From the NCBI RefSeq assembly GCF_964355755.1, contig NC_092671.1, forward strand, positions 4,477,001 to 4,541,000: 64,000 nucleotides of DNA. The letters are read 5' to 3'. This document shows, piece by piece, positions 46,454 through 57,723 of the stretch. Within the stretch, counting starts at the first letter, position 1. Each line of letters begins with the position of its first letter. The stretch is from Antedon mediterranea. Taxonomy: Eukaryota; Echinodermata; Crinoidea; Comatulida; Antedonidae. The notes under the pieces were generated by a model. The model was not told the origin of the DNA, did not search any database, and saw only the letters and a list, made by a program, of their open reading frames with translations. The position numbers and the translations under genes were made by a program.

Positions 46454-46838
46454 ACGACGTAAAAAGTTACCGGGGTCGCGTAACCACCAGAATGAGTGAT
46501 GCGGAAGTGTCAAGTGAATCCGGGACGAACCCGTGTACCTGTGTGTAAACAAATCAAAGCAATCTAACATCGGGACAATTAACTCGTAACAGTCTTTTGA
46601 TCTTAAGTTTGGCTGCTACAAATACCAGTACTGCACGCTTACTATGTACATATTCTTCGCGGCGCGCGATGTCTGTTAAGAGACGTGGACCTGATCATGT
46701 CGCAGTCACAAATAAAGCCTTTGATTTCCGGAGCTCTGTTGCTAGATTGCCTTGATCAAACTTATAAGCTGACCCTTACGTAAACATGTTATTTCAAATT
46801 TCAAAATGTATTGGTTGTAAGTTAAACATCTATCAACT

Positions 46839-47903
46839 TTACACACTAACAGTACGTGCAGTTATCTTCCTCCTGATTTTGCTAAAGAAGACGTCAACAA
46901 ATGCTTGTCTAAAAGTTTCATTTACTACATTATATATCAAAGGATTTACAGAAGAATTGAAATAACTTCCAAAGCGACAAACAGTCACTAGCCAATCTAA
47001 ATCATTTCCAATATAATCTAAAATAATTAACATAATGATGACATTCAACGGTATCAAGCAGAGAACATAAACTGTAACTGTCACAAAAACTGTCCAGAAT
47101 ATTTTCCTTTCAGATTTTGAACGTGGGTCCGTCTTGCAAGAATTCTTTACAACATTTCGGGATTGTCTTAAAGAATAAATCATAAGAAAACATAAAGTTA
47201 CAATAATCACATTAACGAGTATATTAACAACAAATTGAAACATCCACAACGCTGTACTTACTTCAATGTAGGTTTGCTTTAAATGACAGATAGTTTCGCA
47301 ATTTGATATGCCTCTATACATATCAGGCCAAGGAAGAATGACGGATACTCGTTCGTATAAAAAAGGTTGTACACAATTCACTGACAAAAACAATATCCAT
47401 ATAACTGCACACATTTTTACAGATCTTGAAAGAGTACCAAATCTACTTCTTTGAAACCAATAAGGTCTACAAATTGCCATATAACGTTCAATGGAAAGCC
47501 AGAAAATCGTACAAATTGCTACATGCCATGCAACAATAGTAAAGTAAGCTATCAAGTAATCGGACAGTTCACAAATTTTCTGATGTACTTCAATCGTATC
47601 GTATGCCGATATTAACTCAAATTTCCAAAAGGGTGCCATAATTAAAGATATTGTATCAGTTATTGCCAAATTGGCTAGATACACGTAAACTGATTTGCGT
47701 AATTTACTCACTATAACAATAAATGTCATGATATTGCCGACGATTCCGAAAGCGACAACAACAGGAATAACATTGTTGCGTAAAATCATGTCCAAGTCAC
47801 TAGGTAAGAACGTATCAATATAAGCATCATATTGACTCGTGCCAGATGTTGAATACGCGTATTCGGTTACATTATAGGATACATTGTCGACTGAACATGA
47901 CAT
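46839..47903 (-). CDS. Rhodopsin-class GPCR, intact, 354 residues
   Basis: Single-exon seven-transmembrane receptor and the only working copy of the subtype that is dead in blocks A and B. Start ATG at 47901-47903, MSCSVDNVSYN. Glycosylation sites N7 and N11. GN in TM1 (N57), LANLAITD in TM2 (D83), Cys111 and Cys206 disulfide, ERY 139-141, PWPDMYRG 191-198, basic third loop, CLIP in TM6 (P285), NPLIY 320-324, NETFRQAF, and a C-terminal TARTVSV. The upstream block with a CTCF-like word starts 231 bp before the ATG. Ligand unknown. Confidence 0.93.
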   Translation of the reverse strand: MSCSVDNVSYNVTEYAYSTSGTSQYDAYIDTFLPSDLDMILRNNVIPVVVAFGIVGNIMTFIVIVSKLRKSVYVYLANLAITDTISLIMAPFWKFELISAYDTIEVHQKICELSDYLIAYFTIVAWHVAICTIFWLSIERYMAICRPYWFQRSRFGTLSRSVKMCAVIWILFLSVNCVQPFLYERVSVILPWPDMYRGISNCETICHLKQTYIEVSTALWMFQFVVNILVNVIIVTLCFLMIYSLRQSRNVVKNSCKTDPRSKSERKIFWTVFVTVTVYVLCLIPLNVIIMLIILDYIGNDLDWLVTVCRFGSYFNSSVNPLIYNVVNETFRQAFVDVFFSKIRRKITARTVSV

Positions 47904-48133
47904 GTTTTTTTTCTGAACTGTTTCTCGGACTTATCTTGTTTATAAATAAACTATTAAAGTTTTCACTGCTTTTTCTTATCGAAATATTTTTCTACTTTAA
48001 AATATCGTTACCGTAACACATAATAGAAATGACTCACATTCAACAGAACGAACTCCTCCGATGACGTGAACGAATCCATGTTTAATGACACGATGAAAAT
48101 AGCGTTTGGAAACTGAGAAAAATACTTGGCAAA

Positions 48134-48148
48134 ATAACAGAGGGCGCG
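48134..48148. promoter_or_regulatory. CTCF-like motif upstream of the intact 354-type receptor
   Basis: ATAACAGAGGGCGCG, 231 bp upstream of the ATG at 47903. Retained in the same place in the two pseudogene copies. This is the only one of the set attached to an intact gene. Confidence 0.35.
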
Positions 48149-48543
48149 CTATTTTATATTTTGGCCCATATTGACGGTAAAGATAACTTGTGTGATTTTA
48201 ATAAGCTTTTGTGACGTCATCAATAAACCATAACTCGATTGTATCCAAGACTATTGGTATAAATTGCTTACCTATTTACAAAAACAACTTTAGGACGTTA
48301 ACTTAAAACAATGCAATAACATACATCTAATAACATCTAAAAATATGCAATAAAAGAAAAATAGGTCAAGTAATATAAATAGTCAATGCATAAATAAATG
48401 ATTTATATCAATCTGTAATCAAACCTACACTTTCCTTTTCCACCAGCGCGCGGACGGCCACAAAAAAAAAAAAAACAACAAAAACTACATAATGCGCTGT
48501 TAAATTTACTATCCCAAACGCACGTTCTGATTTTAATCAGGCT

Positions 48544-48590
48544 CGGCGATTGGCTGTGACGTAGATGACATAATCAGTAGCCAATCGCCG
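48544..48590. repeat. CCAAT/CRE palindromic cassette
   Basis: Same 47-bp cassette as at 3450-3496, about 640 bp upstream of the intact 354-type receptor. It is followed by AT-rich spacer (48600-49430) matching 3500-4370, with no gene visible. Confidence 0.5.
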
Positions 48591-49430
48591 GGCACTACAA
48601 TCATAAAATATCCTACAAATTAGGGAGATTCATGACAAATCCGCAGCCTATAGAATGAAAAGAAAAATGTGCACACGCAAAGACATTATTAATAAAAATA
48701 TTTTAAGAGGCAATATATTAACTTAAATGTTAGCTTTATAAACAGAACACAAGCACATCAACTAGAGTGGTTCTACAGTCAATATTACTTAATGGTTAGG
48801 CATTTAGTCCTACTTTATTTCTTAATAGATTACGGTACTATATTTTATCAAAAAAAAGGTTTTTATCAGAAATATTATCTAATGATTTTTATGAGGCATG
48901 CTATTTATAATATTTTATTTTTTTTAAGGATCTTTTAACTCCTATTTAAATAATTAAAGAAATATATATTGCTTAGAAGCAATTGGCTTAATATATCAGT
49001 GGTTTGTTTGTTTATTTATTATTCAGTAGTTTTAAAAATGGAATGATACATTAAAATGGCTGAAATAAAGTAATGTATATATTAAATAGCAAAAGGCATA
49101 TGCAGGCAAGCTTTCGAACATACTTACCTGTATAATATAATACTTTTCTTTGAAAAAGTTTCCAAACGTTCTGTTACTTAGATGAACGATCTTAGACCAG
49201 TAGCACTAACATCAGTTCAAAACATGCGAACGAATTCTTTTTAAATATCTGGCACCTCTAGTTACTGACTATGCTTATCCATTAAAATTTGCCTAGGTCT
49301 GGAGGTACCGTAGATACATTTGTTTTTTAATTTTAAGCTTTTAGGCACATGACCAATGATTATCAAAAGTATGTTAATCACTGTCATACAGGTGGTAACC
49401 CCCATGGCACAGGTTTTTAGTGGCGTGCAA

Positions 49431-49735
49431 GGCGACTCTACAGCTCACTATGTCGGTCGGTTGGTCGGATGGTCGGTCGGTTGGTAAACACTAACTCCAA
49501 TAATTTGAGCACGCGACTGCAGCCATGTATATTGCTTTGTTTTTATGTGAACCAGTTCACCGGGGTAAGCCACTACTAGTCTGGAATGATGATCATAGTG
49601 CACACGACCAAACAGTGTACACTGGACATACGGTTTATAGTCTATATATGAGAAAACTTGTTCCACCACCAGGAGTTAGTCGGTCAACGACTACCCTGCC
49701 TCAACTGTTGTGGCCAATCGAAACGTCCAGACATT
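49431..49735 (-). mobile_element. GTCGG repeat plus SINE body (uninterrupted)
   Basis: Block C counterpart of 4376-5955 without the 1289-bp transposon. 49431-49520 is the GTCGG-rich repeat; 49540-49735 is the reverse-oriented SINE body (GGTTTATAGTC, CCACCACCAGGAGTTAG). It supplies the empty site ACTGGACATACGG at about 49621-49633. Confidence 0.7.
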
Positions 49736-49812
49736 CTCAACCATACTTTAATTACTTTTTAAAAAACATGGTACTCGGCAAACTTAACTTTACTTATATA
49801 TCTACATACTTA

Positions 49813-50053
49813 AGCTTTGTCTACACTATCAAACTAGTTGGCCAAAAAAGTGATATATGGTACTGACATGCCTAAATATGGTAGTGATATGCCCAAATAT
49901 GGTAGTGATATGCCCAAATATGGTAGTGATATGACATTATTTTATTTTATTTTTTATTTTATTTCATACTCATCCAACAGCGATTATGATGTATATATAA
50001 GGTCACACCACATTTGTTTTAGTCACATAAAGTTTGATAGTGTAGACAGAGCT
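49813..50053. mobile_element. MITE with TTA target duplication (block C copy)
   Basis: Same ends and TTA flanks as 6046-6228. It contains three 21-bp minisatellite units (49868-49930) and about 43 bp of extra T-rich sequence ending CATCCAACAGCG, not present in block A. Confidence 0.75.
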
Positions 50054-50505
50054 TTAGGGGCAATATTTAATGACAAATCATAGTTAACTTTATCTGAGAC
50101 GAAAATGAAAGTTTTGTCGACTGGACGTGACAGTTTCCACTTGAAAATATTCTTTTTGTAAGTAAACTTGTTTAAATTTTGAACTGCGTCCTTGAAAATT
50201 GATTACCGAATAAATTACAAAATATAAGAAAAACATATCAGGTAATCTCCTGACTCTTACAATCAATATGCAACATAAATTACAAATTCATCATCTTCGT
50301 TCAGAACTATGACGTCAAACCGGACTGTAAGAGTTTATTATCAAAAGTACTTGAGCTTATAAGTCAGGATAACTGGCATTAGATAATGTATGTAATTATA
50401 ATAAAACGTTATGATAGTCATCTAAATAAAGAGAAACAAAGGTGGAGCAAGGGGTTGGTTAAGGCGGTTATTTGTTGTAGATAATTCGTTACTACTAAAA
50501 ACTCA

Positions 50506-50763
50506 ACCTCCCAAAGCTGGTGCCACAATTAAAGACATTGTATTAGATATCGTCAAATTGGCTAGATACACGTAAACTGATTTGTGTAATTTACTCACTT
50601 ACAATTCCAAAGGCGACCATAACAGGAATGATATTGTAACGCAAAATCCTCTCCCAGTCACTAAGAAGGAACATATCTATGCAGGAATCATAGTCAGTCG
50701 TGTTAAATGTTGAACACCCGTATTCAGTTACATCAACGGATGCATTGTTACATGGAAATTACA
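50506..50763 (-). pseudogene. GPCR N-terminal fragment (block C copy)
   Basis: Counterpart of 6663-6964 with the same TAA just after the ATG (50761-50763 region). It has also lost the part of TM1 that holds the GN motif, by a deletion at about 50600. It is more decayed than its block A sister. Confidence 0.82.
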
Positions 50764-51210
50764 TTTTTTCTTCTGTTTAGTAATTAAAAATAATCGTATA
50801 AAGGTAACTACATGACCAGTAACATTGATAATAATAGTAATAGATGGTTTAGGCCTACAAATAACGACGATAGTGGTATGATAAACGATACGGTAAGTCC
50901 ACTTACAAACACGATTTTGTCAATACATCTAAGTAAAAGGATGTTTTTATGTATACCAATTTAGCTCAGCGCGAATTTCCTCCCAGTTCCAATTAATTAA
51001 ATTATGTTGCAAGAGCTAAAAAAAAACAGAACAAAAATCTTATCACTGGGGCTTTCATGGTATTGTTCGAACTCGATTGGATAGCGACTCTTTAACATTC
51101 TCGGCGTGGTACGGCGGAACAGCACTAGTCCTCAGTTGTACGCACGCGCACCAGAGATCAAATTGATACGCCCTTACAGTCTTACAGTATTTTTATTCCC
51201 GAGGCGGGAT

Positions 51211-52171
51211 GCGATTTTTTGTTTTCGTACATAAGTTGGGGACCCCCTCATGAAACGTCACAAAATAAACATGAATAATTCATCAGTTAAATTTTCTTGT
51301 TCCGTTTGCACCCAAGCGTATAGCAACAAGAAGTGATTACACAAGTGCGGTACGATTCTAGGCCTAATCTCCGCTGTGGTTGCCGCGTGGGATTTCATAA
51401 AAGAATAGCGGCGTTTTGTGTGGATTGTCGAAATAATCAGCCTTTAGTTTATGGTGTTTTTAATATAATTTATTACTAAAGAATTACGTGTTAAAATTAT
51501 AGTTTCTATTAATACTATTAGGCCTAATTATTAGTCTCTAAACCCATGTCTATTCTAGTAGTAGCTGTGTGTGTGTGTGACGTGTCTGTGTTAGGTATGA
51601 CACAGTCCGAGTAATAAGTCAGCAAAATTAAACAATAAACATTACACAAAAATACATTTTTTATTCTCATGGGTCTAATCTTCCCATCTCATGTGTTCAT
51701 ATACGCGCATTTTTAAAGTTCCTTTGAGTAGCCTACATGCATATTGTTTGATAATAAAATAGCAGAATTAAAAAATTACAGTACACAAATTATACACATT
51801 TGTTATTCTTGTGGGTCTAAGCTTTCTTTGGGCTATGTCCAATTACTACTTAGTTTAATGTCTTGCCTAGCTGTCGATTAGCCTCGACACATTTTGCACA
51901 GTGGTAGTGTGTGTGTGAAGAAGAGTGCGCGAAGGCAATCACGTGAATTGACCTAGAATCCTAGGCCTACTGTAGAAAGAATCGTATCGCAGTTTAGTTG
52001 TGCCATGGATTAAATATTCTATTCTTTAATCCATGGTTGTGCGTGTAATCACTTCTTGTGGCTATACGCTTGGGTGCACACGGAACAACAAATTTAACTG
52101 ATGAATTATTCATGTTTATTTTGTGACGTTCCATGAGGGGGTCCCCAACTTATGTACGAAAAAAAAATCGC
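51211..52171. mobile_element. Long-TIR Mutator-like element (block C copy)
   Basis: Same ends and AGGCGGGAT flanks (51202-51210 and 52172-52180) as 7413-8471. About 100 bp shorter inside, next to the CATGG remnant at 52004-52035. 50764-51201 is spacer without a visible gene. Confidence 0.75.
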
Positions 52172-52651
52172 AGGCGGGATCTCCGAAGAGATACTTTTTA
52201 TATATATAAACAAATCAGGCAAAGACCATTAATTCTAAACCGCCCGGTGATATACTGAAATTTAATTATTTAATTTGAAACGATTCTGTAGATTCTGCTA
52301 TAGAAAATGATACATTTTGACTTTTAGTTTTTATTCACTGCAAAAAAAACCACCCACACATTCAATTTAGAGTATATAAAAACTACATTATTGTATTACA
52401 AACATTAAAATGACAACCAAGTACAAAATATATAAAAACTACATTTTGTTGAAATAACGATTGATATATTTATGTCTAACTTGGTTCCGTATCGTGAAAT
52501 ATTCAACGTTTCATACTTACAATTCAAACGTAACATTCAAACATTCATTATTTTGTATGATATTTTAAATGTTTGTGACAAACTTATGCTGTTGTGACAT
52601 AATTCATGTTGTTTTAATGTATTATAATAGCGTTTTATTTTATCAATTATT

Positions 52652-53716
52652 TTATGTTCTAACGGTACGTTCAGCTATGTTCTTTCGAATCCTGTTAAAC
52701 ATTACGTCAACAAATGCCTGTCTAAATGTTTCGTTTACTACATTATATATCAAAGGATTTACAAAAGAATTAAAATATGTTCCAAAACGACAAATAGTCA
52801 AAATCCAATTTAGATCCGTTCCAATAATATCAAACAAGAATAATATAAGGAACAGATCCAATGGTATCATGAATAAAACATAAATTGTGACGGTCACAAC
52901 AACTGTCATAAGAATTTTCCGCTCCGATTTAGAGCGTTGGTCGGTTTTGCATGAATTTGTCACACTATTTCGTGACTTTCTTAAAGAATAAACCATAAGA
53001 AAACACAACATTACAATAAGTACATTTGAAAGTATAGTTATAACAAATTGAAGCATCCACAAAATTGTACTTTCTTTGTTGTAATTGAAATTTAAACGAC
53101 ACGTAGTTGCGCGATTCGAGACACCTCTATACATATCAGGCCAAGGAAAAATGACGGACACTCGTTCGAAAGCAATGAATATTTGTACAAAATTCACCGA
53201 GAAGCAAAAGATCCATATAAATACGCATATTTTAACAGATCTTGAGAGAGTACCAAATCTACTTGTTTGAAACCAATAAGGTTTGCAAACTGCCATATAA
53301 CGTTCAATGGAAAGCCAAGAAATTGTAAACATTGCTACATGCCAGGCAACAGAAGAAAAGAAACTCAACAGTCCACAGTGATAGTTGTCCTCATATACAT
53401 CAGCAATTATACATGGTATCGTATATATCTCAATGTCCCAAAGAGGTGCCACGATTAAAGACATTGTATCCGTTATTGCCAAATTAGCTAGATACACGTA
53501 AACTGATTTGTGTAATTTACTCACTATTACGATGAATGTCATTATGTTTCCAACAATACCAAAGGCTACCATAACAGGAATGGTATTGTAACGTAAAATC
53601 CTCTCCCAGTCACTAAGAAGGAACATATATATGCAGGAATCATAGTCAGTGGTGTTAAATGTTGAACACCCATATTCAGATACATCATAGGACGTATTGT
53701 CACATAACAATGACAT
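52652..53716 (-). CDS. Rhodopsin-class GPCR, intact, 369-type (copy C)
   Basis: Sister of 8954-10018. The open frame extends to 53761 (369 codons), but Met16 (ATG at 53714-53716) matches the start of the other paralogues and is preferred. In the long-form alignment seven residues differ: three in the N-terminal tail, one in the first extracellular loop (T118I, from CTIA to CIIA), one after the second-loop Cys (F223L), one in the third loop (K268T), and the last residue. All core motifs (GN, NLAITD, ERY, PWPDMYRG, FMIP, NPLIY) are kept, so both copies look functional. Confidence 0.92.
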   Translation of the reverse strand: MSLLCDNTSYDVSEYGCSTFNTTDYDSCIYMFLLSDWERILRYNTIPVMVAFGIVGNIMTFIVIVSKLHKSVYVYLANLAITDTMSLIVAPLWDIEIYTIPCIIADVYEDNYHCGLLSFFSSVAWHVAMFTISWLSIERYMAVCKPYWFQTSRFGTLSRSVKICVFIWIFCFSVNFVQIFIAFERVSVIFPWPDMYRGVSNRATTCRLNFNYNKESTILWMLQFVITILSNVLIVMLCFLMVYSLRKSRNSVTNSCKTDQRSKSERKILMTVVVTVTIYVLFMIPLDLFLILFLFDIIGTDLNWILTICRFGTYFNSFVNPLIYNVVNETFRQAFVDVMFNRIRKNIAERTVRT

Positions 53717-54049
53717 TTCCTTTGTTTTTTTTAATTCTTCCTCTGATCTTCTGATTAGCAATTAAACTGATTGTTTCAAATTAAATAAAAGTGTACTGAG
53801 TACATGACATGTGACGTTAATTGTGCTTAAGCCTAAAAATAACGATGATAGTAGTGGTTTGATAAAACTCAAGTCACCTTACAAAAACGATTTTGTAAAT
53901 TCTACCGAATAAATATCCAGTTTAAGGAAGTTCAATTTATATAACAAAAATTAGCATACTATACTCTCCTGATTGCGCTGCACTCGTAATTTAATTAATA
54001 TAACTACTTTAGAATACGGTAGCGAACCGACTCGCAGAAATATATGGCG

Positions 54050-54095
54050 CAACCCAATGACGTAGACATAACCATCTTGTGATTGGTTACGTTGT
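54050..54095. promoter_or_regulatory. CCAAT/CRE cassette upstream of the 369-type receptor (copy C)
   Basis: Same sequence as 10371-10415, about 335 bp upstream of Met16, unchanged between the two copies. The rest of 53762-54786 is spacer. Confidence 0.4.
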
Positions 54096-55082
54096 GCACC
54101 GCCTGTTTCTTCCGTAGCCTATGTTCACGAAATTTTCTTCAAACATTAAAGTGTAAAATTTAAAAAATACAAAATAAGCATAAATGCTTATTATTATTAC
54201 CTTATTTCAAGACTTTCTTCTTGGTAGGTAAACATTCTTGTCGTTGTATGTCATAACATGGAAACCTGCAACGATGGTAATATCAAAGAACAAATAAATC
54301 CGATATCAAATCACTTTTAAAACACTGATGTAAATGCCACCGGGCCTATGCCTAGCCAGGACAGGTTCTATTTATTTCATTAATTAGCGTCCGGTAGGAT
54401 TTTATCATGTACATTTATTCACACAATTCACAATTACATTTAATATATTTAATAGTATACCAAAAGAAGCGAGTGCTTTACAGTTTGGTAACCATTTAAA
54501 TGGATTTAAATTTACGGTACATACATGAGACAGCATTCAACATTGTACAGTGTTCATTCTTTCATGGTGTTATGAAGTACATGTTCACTTAATGTTAATT
54601 GGATATTTAATCGTTCGTTTATTATTTATTTAGTCAATTCCAAAATATTGTTCTTATAAATCTAACATATTATAGTGTAACAATATAAGTGAACGTACTA
54701 TTCATAAGGTTTGAAATGACAGAAATCATAATAATTACACAAGTATCTCAAATGTAAGTACAGTAGCTTTAATTTCTTATAATCTATACCGTGCCCGCAG
54801 ATCGTTCCCGAATAAACATAGTAAATTCAGCGTTAAAAACTGGCGATTTCAAATGTACATACCACAGGACTAAAATACATGTTTACAGGAACAAATAAAT
54901 AGACACGGTGATTCGTATGTAGTGAACTAAACTTAGCACCCTGGGAATTACTTTCGAAAGAGAAAATGTCACAAAATGACTTTTTGATTCAAATTTAAAC
55001 AAACCTAAGTTGTGTTTTGTGAATGATGGGGAAGAGGATGGGTGCAAAGAGAATCAATTTTTAAATATATTCTTTTATCCTC

Positions 55083-55673
55083 TCAGTAACGAAATATTTG
55101 TTTTATAAATAATGTACCACTAAACACAGTACAACATAATTTGTTGAAACTGTCACTGTCATAGTCGATTGAAATAGTAAAGGTCATGTAACGATACACC
55201 ACTACGACGTTTATATTTTTGTTGTAATTATTAATTAATACAAACTTTGAGATGCAACTGTCAGTAACAAAATATTTGTTTTCATGTTTTATAATACCAC
55301 TAAACACAATAAAACATAATTTGCTGAAACTGTCACTGTCATAGTCGATTGAAATAGTAAAGTACATGTAACGATACACCACTACGACGTTTATATTGTT
55401 TGTAATTATTAATTATTACAAACGTTGAGAAGCAACTGTCAGTAACGAAGTATTTATTTTCATGTTTTATAAATAATATACAACTAAACACAATAAAACA
55501 TAATTTGTTGAAACTGTCACTGTCATAGTCGATTGAAATAGTAAAGTACATGTAATGATACACCACTACGACGTTTATATTTTTGTTGTAATTATTAATT
55601 AATACAAACTTTGAGATGCAACTGTCAGTGTACAAAATATTTGTTTTCATGTTTTATAATGCCACTAAACACA
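55083..55673. repeat. About 180-bp tandem array, 3.3 units
   Basis: CAGTAAC-type unit starts at 55083, 55261, 55441 and about 55623 (here CAGTGTAC). One unit fewer than block A: the 184-bp unit that is duplicated almost exactly in A (11763 and 11947) is single here. Confidence 0.9.
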
Positions 55674-55674
55674 A

Positions 55675-56810
55675 TCTATATATAATTGCTTTTAATAGCT
55701 GAAAACCGGTTGAACAGCTCGAGTACAGTATCATAATGTTGAAGACAGGTCAATTTTCTTAAAAAAATACTATTTTGATAGATTTAATATACGTTTATGA
55801 AAATGTATTGATTTGAAATGAATGGAACATTCCAATCTCTGTTCCACAAGTGTCTATTCCCTCAGGCGTCGTAAAGGCAAGTACTGTATACTCATAACAG
55901 AAATTCGATCCATTTTTTTTTCAATCTGTGCTGCAGAGGTTGGATATAGATATTTTTTAACGGATAATGAGCTAGCGTTTTCAGTCGCCGTATATTATGT
56001 ACAAATCTTTATTATTGCAGTTAAACCACCCACGTGACATCATCACCCTTCCCTCACTGGCATGAGTAGCGTTGTAAAGCCAGTAGAGGATAGGCCTACG
56101 GTTCATCACATGCCCTAAACGCAGAACAACTTTGGTGGGTAGGGTTAGGAACCAACTTAAGTATGAATTGGCTCTAAGAAACAATTGAAACCCATTAGGC
56201 CTACTAATTAAGTTGAGTTTGATAATTTAATATTTATTACTCGAATTTATGGTTTGCCACGAATAGGGGTGGTTTTCACAAATTGTTTTACATTATATAA
56301 ACATATTATAAACGTCGTAGTGATCGTACATGTACTGTACTATTTCAATCGACTAGGACGGTGATAGTTTCAACAAAGTATTACATCACAATGTTTTACT
56401 GTGTTTAGTGGTATATTATTTGTAAAACATGAAAACAATTAATATTTCGTTACTACATGGATAAAGAATATATTTAAAAATTGTTCCTCTTTGCACCCAT
56501 CCTCTTTCCCATCCCTCAACCCTAATGTTACATACAAAACACAAATTAAGTTTGTTTAAATTTGACTTAAACAATTGGTCTCATTTTGTGACAAGTTTCT
56601 CTTTCGGAAGTAATTCCCAGGGTGCTAATTTTAGTTCAGTACATAAATCACAGTGTCTATTTATTCGTTCCTGTAAATGACATGTATTATTGTCCTGCGG
56701 TACGTACATTTGAAATCACCAGTTTTTTAACGCTGAAATTATTATGTATTCGAGAACCATCTGTGAGCACGACCTAGATGGTACGCGAGCGAAGCGAGCG
56801 TACCATCTAG
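55675..56810 (+). mobile_element. Helitron X (block C copy) with 5' internal deletion
   Basis: Begins TCTATATATA, then jumps directly to AATTGCTTTTAATAGC; about 310 bp present in block A (12191-12500) are missing. The 3' hairpin (56774-56810) and CTAG end are intact. Confidence 0.82.
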
Positions 56811-57516
56811 TAAAACATAATTTGTGGAAACTGTCACTGTCATAGTCGATTGAAATAGTAAAGTACATGTAACGATACACCACTACGACGTTTATATTGT
56901 TTGTAATTATTAATTATTACAAACGTTGAGAAGCAACTGTCAGTAACACCAATTTACAGTTAGATATGTTCGCTTCAAATGGCGATCAAAAAAATATACC
57001 TAAAGTTTATCCCCCCAAGGCCCATAATATTTACCTACTTGTTTTATACCAAATATTTATACTGGAAGACTGAGAAATTGGAATGTTCCATTTATCGTTA
57101 ATCAATACGTTTGTATAAACGTTTATTAAATCTATCAAATTAGTATTTTTTTAAAGAGAATCTACTTGTCTTTAACATTATGATGCTGTACTCTCGAGCT
57201 GTTTAACCGATTTTCAGCTATTAGAAACAATTATCGTAGAAGAAGATTGCGAAGCATTCTCGTATTATTGTGTGCGGGTATTTTTCAGCATGGACATCCA
57301 TTAGACAATGTATAGTGTATACCATAGAAAAAACCCTATTTGGGGCAAATCGTTGAATCTTAATTCGTTTGAAAAAATTAAAATTAGTTCCAAACGTATG
57401 AACCAACTTACCACCGAGTAAAAATTGTAGAAGTAACGCAACTTTTGCCCTTACGTAAATGTATATATAGATGTTTAGGCCTATACTATTTATATTAGTA
57501 GGTAGTTAAACCAAAA

Positions 57517-57723
57517 ATGATTTCAAAGGAATTTACAAGGAGGTACAAGAAGGAGCTTGACAATCATATCATATTTCTAATGACGAAAAAACACCAGAAA
57601 ACAAATATTATTGTTGTTGTTCATCCTAAAAAGCAATCACTAAGCAATCTTTACACCGAAAACCAAGACATAAATATTGAACAGGAAAATAAGTTGCTAT
57701 TCTTCAGTCAGAACTGGAAATAA
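57517..57723 (+). CDS. Unrecognised 68-codon open frame (block C copy)
   Basis: Same protein as 14338-14544; one synonymous difference. No recognised family. 57724-59589 is AT-rich spacer matching 14545-16400, including the two-unit 172-bp duplication. Confidence 0.2.
   Translation: MISKEFTRRYKKELDNHIIFLMTKKHQKTNIIVVVHPKKQSLSNLYTENQDINIEQENKLLFFSQNWK

Larger units (their letters stand above)
54787..57471 (-). mobile_element. Helitron Z (block C copy)
   Basis: 5' TC at 57470-57471 on the minus strand. It contains the minisatellite (55083-55673 and 56811-56950) and Helitron X (55675-56810). Like the block A copy it lacks the 3' hairpin at the left limit, so that loss predates the duplication. 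Confidence 0.68.
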
